A DNA stretch of 64,000 nucleotides from Gimesia benthica (lineage in GTDB: Bacteria > Planctomycetota > Planctomycetia > Planctomycetales > Planctomycetaceae). Position 1 is the stretch's first letter. Each line of letters begins with the position of its first letter. The stretch is taken from positions 3,318,501-3,382,500 of the forward strand of contig NZ_CP043930.1 in assembly GCF_009720525.1 (NCBI RefSeq). The letters are read 5' to 3'. Of the stretch, positions 45,718-59,988 are shown one piece after another. The notes below the pieces were generated by a model that was given only the letters and a program-made list of their open reading frames with translations, was not told the DNA's origin and made no database searches. A program made the position numbers and the translations under genes.

Positions 45718-48700
45718 TTAAGGGACAAAGATAAATTCGGGCGAATTCAATAGTGACCAGAGCATATCTTCGTAACGGTTCCGCCAGTCGTCATTCAGAC
45801 GCTGTGTTGGCGGATCACCTTTCTTCACCGCGGCTTCCAGCTCCACCTTGATTTCATTCGCCCGCGGGCTCAGGTGGTTTGACCAGCCTACCAGGTTACG
45901 TGGCAGACGTTCGCGGCTCACAATTTCGGCACTGGAATTCACCCGCTCTGCATAACCGGGTTCCAACAGCTCTGTAAATAGTTTGAGCTCTTCAGCTGTC
46001 GGCTTGCGTGTGAGTGTTTTCATTACCGTTTCGTTGATCAGAGTTTCCAGCGACTGCTCCTGCAGCGCCAGTTCCGTGAAGGAACTGTCATCCGACAGAC
46101 GCGTAAACCGCTGCCCCAGTACGCCGTTCGCCAGGATAGCTGGCTGCAGCGCTGTGGAGGCATATTCGCGAACCGTCAGCGGACTCTGTCGCGTATCCCG
46201 CCAGCCAAACGTTTTCATCAGTGTAATGAAAGGTTGACCGAAAGGCAGTGCCAGACTGGGCCGGTCACGCTCGTTTGAGGGAGACGTAAACTGCCAGGCC
46301 CGACGCGGCGTACCCAAGTCGAGCGAACTGTGGTAATCGCGGGAACCGTCGATGTCGATACACATCCGGCCGGCGTCCAGTGGCTTACCACACACCGCGA
46401 ACAATGAGTCCACAATCTGTTCTGCTTCCATTCGTCGCAGTACCGGTGATGAGAAATTATAGGTGGTATCAAACAGCCCCTGTACCGTGGTCAGATCAGT
46501 AGACGCTTCGCGCTGGTAGAGGTCCGATTCGAAGATCATCCGCGCCAGCTGCTTCATGTCATAACCGTTCAGCACAAACTGCTGGGACAGGTATTTCAAC
46601 AGCTCAGGATGCGACGGCTCCTGACCGTCCCAGTCATCAACGGGTTCTACCAGGCCATGTCCCAGGTACCGTTTCCAGACCCGGTTGACAAGCACATTGG
46701 CGAACCGTTCATTTTGAGGAGACGTGATAATCGCCGCCAGTTTTTCACGTGTGTCTTTTTCGGATCGCAGGTAGTTCGCGGGGAATTTACCGGGCTTCAC
46801 CAGTTCTTCAAATGTCCATTCCGGAGTTACATTCTCGCCCGGCAGCAGTGTTACCGAAACGAGCATCGAGTTCGACTTGGGATCGAAGCCGGGAATCGAA
46901 CTGGTCTTAGGCACGCCCTGCGGAGACCGCTTGAGCATTGCCGCCAGGCTGAACAAATCCCGTTGTTTGAAGTCGTGGAACGGGGCATCGTGACAGCGGG
47001 CACACTTCATGTTCAAGCCGAGAAAGGCTTGACCGATAATATGTGCTTTGGCTGCCATAGGGGCATCGTTCTGCGAAGCCATTTCAAAGCCCGCAGGACC
47101 GCCGAAGTACTTACTGCCTTCCATCATCACCAGTTCGGTCAGGAAACGATCGAAGGGCTTGTTGTCATAGAAAGATTCGTGAATCCACCAGCGGAATGGT
47201 CCCGTATTGTTCAATGTCGGGTTAACGATATTCGGGTTTTCTGCCAGCACATCCTGCCAGTATCCGACCCAGTTATCAGCCCAGGCGGGATCGTTGAGCA
47301 GTCGCTCGATCGCGAAACTGCGACGATTCTCCGGCTTCTTTGCCAGGTACTCTTTCACCAGTGCAGGCGAAGGGACGGTCCCCGTCGTATCGAGTGACAG
47401 TCGACGCAGGAAAGCCAGATCGCTCAGCTGTGCAGACTGTTTGGCATTTTCCTTAGCCAGACGCTGGTTAATAAAATGATCGATGGCGTTGTTGGCCCGC
47501 AGACCTTTCGCTGCTGCAGGAACTTTGATCTGAGGCTGCTTGAGTACTTCCTCTTTCGCCAGCTTGTGCCGCCAGTCCCAGTACTCGGCTTCTTTTTTCG
47601 AGGCCGCCTGACGACGCTCTGCGTTGATGGCAATCTGATCGTAACGGTACTGACGTGCGAAAGGCAGCCAGTCTGCATCGGTCAGCATGACAACTTTGTC
47701 AGAGGGAGTCAGCAGTTGGAAGTCTTTACCGGGATCGCCAATGAAGACAGCCGTTTCACCGAAGTCGGGACGATGACGCGAACCACCCACAATCATTTCG
47801 AACCGTACGCGATGCGGCTTGCCGTCTCCCGTGTACTCGATCACCTTTTCATGATCTCCACGGTGCAGCGGACGAATATTCGGGGCCAGACTCAGATCAA
47901 CATCAAAGACAGTACCATGAGCACTGCCGGAAATGTTGTGGAAAGCGGTCTCTGCAACCAGCTTGCCATCAATATACAACCGCGACCCATTACGGGCCCG
48001 TACCAGGATTCGTTTCTTGCCTTTGGGCAGCGTCAGGTTGCACATCGCCCGTACCAGGAAAGGATCAGGACGATCCACTTTCACACCCTTTTCCGAATAC
48101 CGGTTGGGGATTTCAATCAGGGTGAAGTGGGGCTGAGTGAAAGTCTCCGCGAGACGAGGCGGACGGAACTGCCAGGACTTCTTGTTCGGAATCCCTTCGT
48201 AAATATCGACCTGCACGCGATCGCTGGGAACCGAAGTCCAGTCGATGGTTGGCTTGGGAGTGACATATTTAAAGTGTGCGGTAATTTCTTTCGCGGGCAG
48301 CACCTTGCGATACACGGCCAGTTCATCCATCAGACCATCAAACGAACTGCGGGCCGATCCTCCCATAGAGGAACCGATCCAGACTTCGTCATTGTCGACG
48401 ACGGGAGCGTAGGTGGTATCGCCACCCATGTCCCATTTACCTTTGACCGACTGACCGTCGACATACGCATTCAGACTTTTCTTCTTGCCGAAGGTATAAG
48501 TCACCGCGACATGATGCCAGTTGTGAGCACTGATCCCCGCACCGGTGGAAGTCCAGCGATGATAGTCGGGCTTCACATCCTTTTTGTCGGGCTTGCCACG
48601 GAACAGGAAGCTGATCTCTGAACCGGTCACCCGCAGGGCATAGTTCTGATTGTCCCGAGCGACCCCTTCGCGGTTGGTGCGACCTTTACCAATGATATAG

Positions 48701-49152
48701 TAGTGACGACCAGCGTCTGTTGAATTCAGATTGATCCAGGCTTCCACAGTGATGGAGTCGCCGGCGGTGAAATCCAGCGGACTCTTTTCCCCCGGGTCGA
48801 CAACCCGCAGGTAACCCGCGCCGGCTTTAAACTGAGCGGCGTTATTTTTGTTGTCAAACAGTGGGAACTCAGAAGGACGAGGCCCTGCAACCGACTTGGG
48901 AGCCTGACCATGGACCAGGGCTTTCAAGGGCTGCTTTTTATCAGCCACAACACTGGGATAACCTTCCGGCGTGGAGGCTTCAAAGTCCCAGTAGAGGGTC
49001 GGCTGATTCGACAGAATCATTTCCCGGTAACTGGCCGGTTTGGCTTGGGCTGGTTTTTCTTTTTCAGCGTGAGCGGGGCTCGCAGACAGAGGCAGGACGA
49101 GCGAAAGACTCAGCAGGCACAGGGAACGCTTAACGTATGCCAGATGGTTCAT
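45718..49152 (-). CDS. LamG-DUF1549-DUF1553 secreted protein, copy 1
   Basis: A 1,144-residue protein from ATG 49152. Signal peptide about residues 8-30. A LamG/concanavalin-like domain (about 80-290; SITVEAWINLNSTDAGRHYY, DELAVYRKVLPAKEI) is followed by a beta region with GSRLYIDGKLVAET, then DUF1549 (FINQRLAKENAKQSAQLSDL; MKCARCHDAPFHDF, a CxxCH) and DUF1553 (PQNERFANVLVNRVWKRYLGHG, DWDGQEPSHPELLKYL). The usual N-terminal cytochrome (PSCyt1) domain is replaced by LamG, implying carbohydrate binding. Its closest match is copy 2 directly upstream. DUF1501 follows at 65 bp. These proteins are typical of planctomycetes; the reaction is unknown. Confidence 0.94.
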   Translation of the reverse strand: MNHLAYVKRSLCLLSLSLVLPLSASPAHAEKEKPAQAKPASYREMILSNQPTLYWDFEASTPEGYPSVVADKKQPLKALVHGQAPKSVAGPRPSEFPLFDNKNNAAQFKAGAGYLRVVDPGEKSPLDFTAGDSITVEAWINLNSTDAGRHYYIIGKGRTNREGVARDNQNYALRVTGSEISFLFRGKPDKKDVKPDYHRWTSTGAGISAHNWHHVAVTYTFGKKKSLNAYVDGQSVKGKWDMGGDTTYAPVVDNDEVWIGSSMGGSARSSFDGLMDELAVYRKVLPAKEITAHFKYVTPKPTIDWTSVPSDRVQVDIYEGIPNKKSWQFRPPRLAETFTQPHFTLIEIPNRYSEKGVKVDRPDPFLVRAMCNLTLPKGKKRILVRARNGSRLYIDGKLVAETAFHNISGSAHGTVFDVDLSLAPNIRPLHRGDHEKVIEYTGDGKPHRVRFEMIVGGSRHRPDFGETAVFIGDPGKDFQLLTPSDKVVMLTDADWLPFARQYRYDQIAINAERRQAASKKEAEYWDWRHKLAKEEVLKQPQIKVPAAAKGLRANNAIDHFINQRLAKENAKQSAQLSDLAFLRRLSLDTTGTVPSPALVKEYLAKKPENRRSFAIERLLNDPAWADNWVGYWQDVLAENPNIVNPTLNNTGPFRWWIHESFYDNKPFDRFLTELVMMEGSKYFGGPAGFEMASQNDAPMAAKAHIIGQAFLGLNMKCARCHDAPFHDFKQRDLFSLAAMLKRSPQGVPKTSSIPGFDPKSNSMLVSVTLLPGENVTPEWTFEELVKPGKFPANYLRSEKDTREKLAAIITSPQNERFANVLVNRVWKRYLGHGLVEPVDDWDGQEPSHPELLKYLSQQFVLNGYDMKQLARMIFESDLYQREASTDLTTVQGLFDTTYNFSSPVLRRMEAEQIVDSLFAVCGKPLDAGRMCIDIDGSRDYHSSLDLGTPRRAWQFTSPSNERDRPSLALPFGQPFITLMKTFGWRDTRQSPLTVREYASTALQPAILANGVLGQRFTRLSDDSSFTELALQEQSLETLINETVMKTLTRKPTAEELKLFTELLEPGYAERVNSSAEIVSRERLPRNLVGWSNHLSPRANEIKVELEAAVKKGDPPTQRLNDDWRNRYEDMLWSLLNSPEFIFVP

Positions 49153-49291
49153 AGCGGGCAATTCCAGAATATCAGGTTCTCAATTGAGACGTCACAGCAG
49201 GCGAGATTCATCAGAAACCGGAGGAGCCGGCACTGACAAACGTACTGTACACAAGCATGCCACGAGGATTTAACTCGTGATCCAGATTACT

Positions 49292-49313
49292 ATACCGGAC
49301 ATCATGTCGATCT
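49292..49313 (-). promoter_or_regulatory. Conserved promoter-like element before copy 1
   Basis: On the minus strand AGATCGAC, 7 bases, CCGGTAT is found here and again before copy 2 (52931-52952) with the same spacing although the spacer differs. TATAGT at the end resembles a -10 box. The element lies about 140 bp before the start codon, implying a long leader. Conservation against a diverged background suggests function. Confidence 0.5.
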
Positions 49314-49415
49314 CACGCTTAATTATATATTGATTGTCCAATTTATAAAATTTTTGAGGGAAACCCCTGAATAACAGGGATATCTCGCCCACCAGACCAC
49401 ATGTACACATGCCTG

Positions 49416-52859
<3,444 letters not shown>

Positions 52860-52930
52860 TGCGGGCAATTCCTGATTATCAGTTCTCAAGGTGAGAAGTC
52901 ACAGCGTTTTAAAACGTGATCTGGTCTAAT

Positions 52931-52952
52931 ATACCGGTCGCCCCGTCGATCT
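52931..52952 (-). promoter_or_regulatory. Conserved promoter-like element before copy 2
   Basis: AGATCGAC, 7 bases, CCGGTAT on the minus strand, the same arrangement as before copy 1, about 75 bp before the ATG. The following TATATT resembles a -10 box. The nearby sigma gene has its own GGTATATTA on the other strand (53034-53042), so the shared box may be vegetative. Confidence 0.5.
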
Positions 52953-53033
52953 TATGCGGAATAAAACATATATGCTTCAATTTATGAAATTTTTGAGGGA
53001 ATGGTCCTCTTTTGGTGAGATTCTCTGCAATCT

Positions 53034-53042
53034 GGTATATTA
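53034..53042 (+). promoter_or_regulatory. Putative extended -10 box of the ECF sigma gene
   Basis: GGTATATTA at 53034-53042 follows TTGGTG (53012-53017) at an 18-base distance, a possible -35. If real, transcription would begin near 53049, which rules out the TTG and GTG codons at 53012 and 53015 as starts. The same GGTAT-A/T box precedes both large genes and the DUF1559 gene at 35719. Confidence 0.4.
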
Positions 53043-53080
53043 ATGCAGAAACACTAAGAATCACGACGTTACCGATAGCA

Positions 53081-53626
53081 TTGATCCTGAAAGCGCCCGA
53101 CTTGAAGCCGGAAGAGACGGAAAATTTTGTTCAACTGCTCACAGCGCATCAGAGCAAACTATACGCCTATATCCGTTCGCTGCTGCCCGACACTCAAGCG
53201 GTCCAGGATGTCCTGCAGGAAACCAACCTGGTGCTCTGGCGGCGCAGTGAAGAATTCGAACCGGGTTCCAACTTCGTCGCCTGGGCCTGCAAAGTAGCGT
53301 ACTTTCAGGTTCTGGCCTATTATCGCGATAACAAACGGGATTCGATGGTGTTTAACGTAGAGCTGGTATCCATGCTGGCCAAACAGAATGAAGAAAAACT
53401 GGCAGGTTCCAAAGACATGCAGCGGGTACTCTCCCGATGTCTGGCCAAGCTGCCGGAACAAAGTCGCCGCCTGATTCAGCAGCGCTATGCTGCAGGCGGG
53501 TCAGTCCAGGCCATCGCCGAGGAACAGGGCCGCTCCGTGGGCGCTGTTTCTCAGATGCTGTACCGGATTCGACAACTTTTACAAGAGTGCGTTCAGAAAT
53601 CACTTGCCAGTGAGCAGGGAGAATAG
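53081..53626 (+). CDS. ECF-type RNA polymerase sigma factor
   Basis: A sigma-70 family protein of about 181 residues. Region 2 is FVQLLTAHQSKLYAYIRSLL, then DTQAVQDVLQETNLVLWRR and FVAWACKVAYFQVLAYYRDN. Region 4 is CLAKLPEQSRRLIQQRYAAG and VQAIAEEQGRSVGAVSQMLY (helix-turn-helix). It resembles the ECF group expanded in Rhodopirellula and relatives. There is no ATG in frame before region 2; I chose TTG 53081 because it lies past the putative -10, but TTG 53102, or TTG 53012 / GTG 53015, remain possible. The partner gene starts seven bases after the stop. It probably controls the divergent LamG-DUF1549-DUF1553 genes, by inference from position. Confidence 0.88.
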   Translation: MILKAPDLKPEETENFVQLLTAHQSKLYAYIRSLLPDTQAVQDVLQETNLVLWRRSEEFEPGSNFVAWACKVAYFQVLAYYRDNKRDSMVFNVELVSMLAKQNEEKLAGSKDMQRVLSRCLAKLPEQSRRLIQQRYAAGGSVQAIAEEQGRSVGAVSQMLYRIRQLLQECVQKSLASEQGE

Positions 53627-53632
53627 TCTGTC

Positions 53633-55060
53633 ATGAATCAAAATCCACAACATCCTGACGGGGATCGGAAAGACCCCGAAGAAATCATTTCTGCCTTCCT
53701 CGACGGTCTGCTCACCGAGGAAGAAAGTCAGGAGTTTCTGAAACGACTCAAGTCCGATGAGGCGTCACGCGAGCTCTACCTGGAGATGATGAATCTCGAT
53801 TCCATGCTGCAGTGGGAACAGGGACAGACGGAACCCCTGCCCGAGGAATTCTGTACTCCCGAAATCATCACCCAGACCGAGCCTGCACAGGATCTCAAAG
53901 TCGCTTCGACGCGCAAACAGCTGGCCTTCACCCGGTATGCACTCGCTGCCACCCTGGCCGTCTGTGTCTGCCTGGCCATGCTGCTGCTCATGGAGAGCCA
54001 GCCCGCGCAGGCCATCGCGCGAATCGATTCCAGCGATGGTGTTCCCGCTGCCATGATCATTGAAGAACACGATGCTGTCTGGGAACGGACTGAGTGGACT
54101 CAGGATGTCAGCAAGCCCCTGGTTCCCGGCTGGCTCAAGCTGAAATCGGGGCGTGCCCTGATTGACTTTCTGGGAGGCACTACGATTGCGCTGGAAGGTC
54201 CTGCTGAACTGGGCCTCAATTCAGACAGCCGTGCTTATCTGAAATCGGGTCGACTGGCTGTCGTCGGGACATCACGCAACCATGACTTCACTCTCACCAC
54301 GGCCAACCTGACGATCCTTTCGCAGTCCGCCAACTTCGGCCTGGCCGTCAACCCGGACAACGAATCCGAACTGCACGTCTTCGACGGAAGCGTGCAGGTG
54401 ACCCGCTCCCTCTCCCGCCCCGATGAAGACATCGACCAGGAACAGGTGCCTGATCAGCCGATCCTCGTCGAAGCCGGTCAGGCCATTGTGTTCAACAACC
54501 AGGGACGGGAACAGAATCGGCTGGTCGCAGACCAGGAAACCTTTCCGGCCCGCAGCCAGTTCTCTGTCGCCGATCCTCCCGGTGATATCCCCGCGATTGA
54601 CTTCGCTTCCACGAAGATTGAGCCTTACAGTTTTCAGGATGGCCAGTACGAGCTGCCCACCGACTATCAGCTGATTGAAAACGGCAAAGGCATTCGGCTG
54701 TGGGGCAACGCCTGGAAGAGTGTGGAAGTAAACCAGGAAATCACTCCCGATACGGTCATCGAGTTCGATTTCCGTTCCTCTCACCAGGGACAGATTCACG
54801 GGTTTGGTTTCGATATCGACCGGGAATACAACCGGGAAAACCACACGTTCCAGATCTACGGCTACGAAGCCTGGTCACACATCGGCCAGCAGTTCAATAC
54901 CTATTCGGGAACGGGCTGGAAACGGTTCCGGATTCGCGTAGGCCGCTATCTGACCGGGAAATACCGTTACCTGCACTTCATCGCCGATGAAGATGTGATC
55001 GCCCGGGCCGAAAGCCAGTTCCGCAACGTGCGCATCTACGAAGCCCCGACACAGCCTTAA
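53633..55060 (+). CDS. FecR/LamG-like membrane protein, presumed sigma partner
   Basis: A 475-residue protein. The N-terminal ~90 residues are cytosolic and acidic (ISAFLDGLLTEEESQEFLKR), resembling anti-sigma segments. One TM lies at about residues 101-119 (ALAATLAVCVCLAMLLLM). The outer part starts with a FecR-like beta domain (LKSGRALIDFLGGTTIALEG, GRLAVVGTSRNHDFTLTT, LHVFDGSVQVTR) and ends in a LamG/concanavalin-like region (DTVIEFDFRSSHQGQIHGFG, GWKRFRIRVGRYLTGKY). It is seven bases downstream of the sigma gene, so it is probably a transmembrane regulator that senses a ligand outside. The LamG part parallels that of the divergent proteins. Confidence 0.88.
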   Translation: MNQNPQHPDGDRKDPEEIISAFLDGLLTEEESQEFLKRLKSDEASRELYLEMMNLDSMLQWEQGQTEPLPEEFCTPEIITQTEPAQDLKVASTRKQLAFTRYALAATLAVCVCLAMLLLMESQPAQAIARIDSSDGVPAAMIIEEHDAVWERTEWTQDVSKPLVPGWLKLKSGRALIDFLGGTTIALEGPAELGLNSDSRAYLKSGRLAVVGTSRNHDFTLTTANLTILSQSANFGLAVNPDNESELHVFDGSVQVTRSLSRPDEDIDQEQVPDQPILVEAGQAIVFNNQGREQNRLVADQETFPARSQFSVADPPGDIPAIDFASTKIEPYSFQDGQYELPTDYQLIENGKGIRLWGNAWKSVEVNQEITPDTVIEFDFRSSHQGQIHGFGFDIDREYNRENHTFQIYGYEAWSHIGQQFNTYSGTGWKRFRIRVGRYLTGKYRYLHFIADEDVIARAESQFRNVRIYEAPTQP

Positions 55061-55117
55061 TCCGCCCAACAACAGGCCGCAGAACAACCACAGAATAAGG
55101 GAGCTTCCGCGCGCCCG

Positions 55118-56782
55118 TCAGTGCCCCGGTTCTATCCGGGGATTGGGTTCTTCTTCCGTTTCGATGGTTGGCTCTGCGTCGCGAGTCCCGCCCAGAACCA
55201 GGAAGGTCGCCGCGAACAACAGGTAGCCCACACCAATGCCCGTGGCACTGAAAGTGAGTGCCTCTTTGGTCCCTTCGGTAAACGCCAGGCGGAAGTGGAT
55301 GTCGTTCCCCACAACTTCGTAAGCGCTCGTTAAACCGAGAAACGCGAAGATCGCCGCGATGACGGACCAGATGGCCGCCGATCGATATTTGCCATCAATC
55401 AGGCAGGCACAGATCGCCGCCAGAATCATACAGGTGAAGATGAAGCCCCGCTCCATCACCACCATGCCGTTCATCAGAAATCCATTCACCTCGGTAAACG
55501 GATTCGCAGTCAAAATCTCCTGTAGATTTTTTCCTCCGCCCACGAGCAGTGTTCCCTGCATCACCGTCATGCCCCAGGCTGCGATCGCTGGAAACAGCCC
55601 CAGCGCCACGGCGGGAGCGTGCCGCGACGGAGACGCATTAAACGCCTGAGCCGTGATGACCATTCCGATCCAGAGCACAATCGCGATCCCGGCTTCCAGC
55701 GGAATGATGTTGCTGATCACGCCGGTCGTCCCTGTCAGACAGATCAGCATGAAAAAGATCCCGTTCAGCGTCGAATAGCCGGCCCGCGATCCCATCTCTT
55801 TCCACCCAGGATGACCGATATAAATCGTCGTCGGGAAACAGCTGCCCAGCAGTGAAGCCACAATCGTCCCGGCACCGTTGGCCAGCATCGAAGGCTTCGC
55901 AGGATAGCTGTCGCCGGCCGCTTCAGCGGATTCGATGTTCTGCATACTGCCGATGACATTGAACAGGCCCATCGGGAAAATCACCGACATGTAACCCACC
56001 CACTCACTCGGCTGTTTGAGCAGTTCCCAGAGGGCGCCACCCGCAAAATGGGGCGGATACCAGCCCCATTGATCCCAAGAGGTTTTAATCGCCTCGACAC
56101 TCATCGGCGCGCCCTCCATCAACTGCGGGATCACTTCCGGTAGAACCCAGGCACAAATGGTTCCCACGATGATCGCCAGCAATCCGCCCGGCATGTGAAA
56201 AGGAAGCTTGGTCTTGGAAAAGAGCGTCAGCAGCACTACTGCCGCCGGCAGCATCGCGATCATGGGCCGTTGATAGATCTTCAGCATAAAGGTCATCGAG
56301 ATGAACCCGATCGCGATTCCCGCGAGGGTCGACAGCAGGGCCGCCCGGGGTGTCACCTTGCGGACCCGGTCCGCCACGAAGGCCCCCAGGAATTCAATCA
56401 CGCCACTCCCGAAGCAGGCCAGTAACCCCATCTGCCAGGCTGCTTCCGCGCTGCTGGTCCGCTGATAGACGGGCACCATCACGAAGAAGATATAGACCAG
56501 CAGCGACGGCGTGTTAATCCCATAAGGCAGCGCACACACATCGGTACGATTCTCATTTTTCGCCAGCTGATGTGCCTGCCAGGCGTAAAAGATATTACCC
56601 ACCAGAATACTCAGGGCGGCACCAGGCAGAATGTATTGCAGCAGAATTTCCGAATCGGCACTGATGCCACACAACCCGCACAGCGCCACAATCAGCAGCA
56701 GCTGCACGAGGTTGTCGATCATCAGCGCGAAAAAACCGTCCAGATCGCGTCGTACGAAGAGGGGGTAATGGTTTTGCTTCAT
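55118..56782 (-). CDS. NCS2-family purine/xanthine-type permease
   Basis: A 554-residue transporter from ATG 56782 with about 13 membrane helices. Marks are [60 protein letters not shown] and [20 protein letters not shown], which resemble the substrate helices of NCS2/AzgA permeases. The kinase stop lies just two bases before its start, so the two genes form an operon. A purine base or nucleoside is the likely substrate, judging by the kinase. The C-terminal tail is short and acidic. Confidence 0.85.
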   Translation of the reverse strand: MKQNHYPLFVRRDLDGFFALMIDNLVQLLLIVALCGLCGISADSEILLQYILPGAALSILVGNIFYAWQAHQLAKNENRTDVCALPYGINTPSLLVYIFFVMVPVYQRTSSAEAAWQMGLLACFGSGVIEFLGAFVADRVRKVTPRAALLSTLAGIAIGFISMTFMLKIYQRPMIAMLPAAVVLLTLFSKTKLPFHMPGGLLAIIVGTICAWVLPEVIPQLMEGAPMSVEAIKTSWDQWGWYPPHFAGGALWELLKQPSEWVGYMSVIFPMGLFNVIGSMQNIESAEAAGDSYPAKPSMLANGAGTIVASLLGSCFPTTIYIGHPGWKEMGSRAGYSTLNGIFFMLICLTGTTGVISNIIPLEAGIAIVLWIGMVITAQAFNASPSRHAPAVALGLFPAIAAWGMTVMQGTLLVGGGKNLQEILTANPFTEVNGFLMNGMVVMERGFIFTCMILAAICACLIDGKYRSAAIWSVIAAIFAFLGLTSAYEVVGNDIHFRLAFTEGTKEALTFSATGIGVGYLLFAATFLVLGGTRDAEPTIETEEEPNPRIEPGH

Positions 56783-56783
56783 A

Positions 56784-57770
56784 TCAACTGAGCAGTTCCT
56801 TGATTTCATCCTCGGTGAAAGGATTCTTCAGTCGCGCGCCCAGCTGCGAGACAATGCGGGCGGCAGCATGGGAGGCCAGGTGCCCGGCCTGGTGCCAGGT
56901 CAGACCGTTGGTAATGCCATACAGAATGCCGGCAGCGTACATGTCACCGGCACCGGTAGTATCGATGGCGTCTGTCTCGACTCCTTCGATGGGAATCACT
57001 TTGCCTTCGTGCATCAGGATTGAACCGTCGCCGCCCAGCGTCAGTGCCAGGTTCGGAACGTGGTGATGAATCACGTGAGCACAGTCGACGGCGTCATGTT
57101 CGCCGGTCAGGCTGCGGGCTTCTTCCAGATTGCAGAACAGCAGGTCGACAGGACCTTCAATCAGCTGCTGGAACTCGTCCCGGAACAGGTTAATCAGGAA
57201 CGGGTCGGAGACGGTGAATGCCACCTTCACGTTATGCTTCTTGGCCAGTTCAATCGCGCGATAGGCGGCTTTTTTCTGGGTCTCTCCCGTGAACAGGTAG
57301 CCCTCGACATACACATATTTCGACTGCTTGATGTGTTCTTCGTTGATGTCTTCCACACTGAGTGTCGCAGAGACCCCCAGGTTGGTCAGCATCGTCCGCT
57401 GAGCGTCGTCTGTAATCAGCACCACGCAGGTTCCGGTCTGTCCTTCGGCGGCGGGAGGAACTTCGATCGTCACCCCGAGCTTCCGCATGTCTGCCAGGTC
57501 GAATTCGCCCAGCATGTCACTGCCCACTTTACCCGCATAGGCCGCTTTCCCACCGAAGTCGGCGATCCCCAGAATCGTATTCGCTGCAGAACCACCCGCA
57601 CACTGTGAAAGCGGTGCTCCATCCAGTTCGCCCAGCACTTTCTGCTGTGCCTCTTCATCGACGAGGGTCATAATCCCTTTGGCATAACCCAGCTTTTCCA
57701 GGGTGGCATCGGAAATACGTGCCTGAATATCAACGAGAGCATTACCCACACCATAAACGTCGTACTGCAT
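56784..57770 (-). CDS. PfkB-family kinase, adenosine kinase-like
   Basis: A 328-residue sugar or nucleoside kinase. PfkB signature 1 is [20 protein letters not shown] (about residues 57-76). Signature 2 is [19 protein letters not shown] with the catalytic Asp of GAGD. The N-terminus [17 protein letters not shown], with the ND-like binding residues, and the order of features match adenosine kinase. It is the first gene of an operon with the purine-type permease (one base between stop and start), which fits salvage of adenosine or a related nucleoside. Fructokinase-like activity cannot be ruled out from sequence alone. Confidence 0.88.
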   Translation of the reverse strand: MQYDVYGVGNALVDIQARISDATLEKLGYAKGIMTLVDEEAQQKVLGELDGAPLSQCAGGSAANTILGIADFGGKAAYAGKVGSDMLGEFDLADMRKLGVTIEVPPAAEGQTGTCVVLITDDAQRTMLTNLGVSATLSVEDINEEHIKQSKYVYVEGYLFTGETQKKAAYRAIELAKKHNVKVAFTVSDPFLINLFRDEFQQLIEGPVDLLFCNLEEARSLTGEHDAVDCAHVIHHHVPNLALTLGGDGSILMHEGKVIPIEGVETDAIDTTGAGDMYAAGILYGITNGLTWHQAGHLASHAAARIVSQLGARLKNPFTEDEIKELLS

Positions 57771-58088
57771 GTCGAACCTTAATTCATGGGACCCGGGTGC
57801 GGATCCTGATCTGTTTTTTCAAAGAGAAATGTGTTGTCTGGCGCTACTTTTCAACAGACCAGATGATAACCAATGCACGTTTCAATGGGAAACCACACAG
57901 ACTTATCATCCAGTCAGTTTGAAAAAAGCCGTCAGGTCACTACTATATATCCAGAAACCAAGACGATTTCCCGTTCGAGGCAGTAGAACTGCTGGCAGAT
58001 CTCGTTTCTGATCCGGATTCGCTCAGAATCTGACAGACTATCTAACAGACTCAATGACCGCATCAGATTTTGTAAGGATGCTAATAGT
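57771..58088. promoter_or_regulatory. Leader region before thiC, no TPP riboswitch seen
   Basis: A 318-bp divergent region between the kinase gene and thiC. I looked for the TPP (THI-box) core CTGAGA and the ACCTGATCTGG segment on the plus strand; CCTGATCTG occurs at 57805-57813, but without CTGAGA or the other parts. TACTATATAT (57939-57948) may be a -10 box of thiC. No other conserved leader is recognised. Confidence 0.4.
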
Positions 58089-59906
<1,818 letters not shown>

Positions 59907-59925
59907 TTCCCAGGCAGAGACTCAC

Positions 59926-59967
59926 AAAAAAAACGCGGACGCTTCTTTATGAGGCGTCCGCGTTTTT
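59926..59967. terminator. Bidirectional rho-independent terminator
   Basis: AAACGCGGACGC (59931-59942) pairs perfectly with GCGTCCGCGTTT (59953-59964). T runs flank it on both strands (five T from 59962 on plus, eight from 59933 to 59926 on minus). It separates the convergent thiC and SHD1-repeat genes. Confidence 0.9.
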
Positions 59968-59988
59968 GTTTGTAATCAGGTCTGTCTG

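Larger units (their letters stand above)
45718..49362 (-). repeat. Tandem duplication unit A (gene copy 1 plus leader)
   Basis: This unit and the next (49416-53001) are direct repeats of about 3.6 kb: the LamG-DUF1549-DUF1553 gene plus 140-210 bp of leader. Similarity is strongest in the DUF1549 core: 46988-47076 is base-for-base the same as 50686-50774 (89 bp). The protein block from the sequence after PENRRSF to PGKFP differs at a single residue. Both leaders start with the same box, AAATTTTTGAGGGAA (49348-49362 and 52987-53001). Confidence 0.9.

Noticed and set aside
57805..57830. CCTGATCTG segment resembling part of a TPP riboswitch
   Set aside because: The CTGAGA core and pairing partners are absent, and it lies more than 250 bp before thiC near the divergent kinase start.
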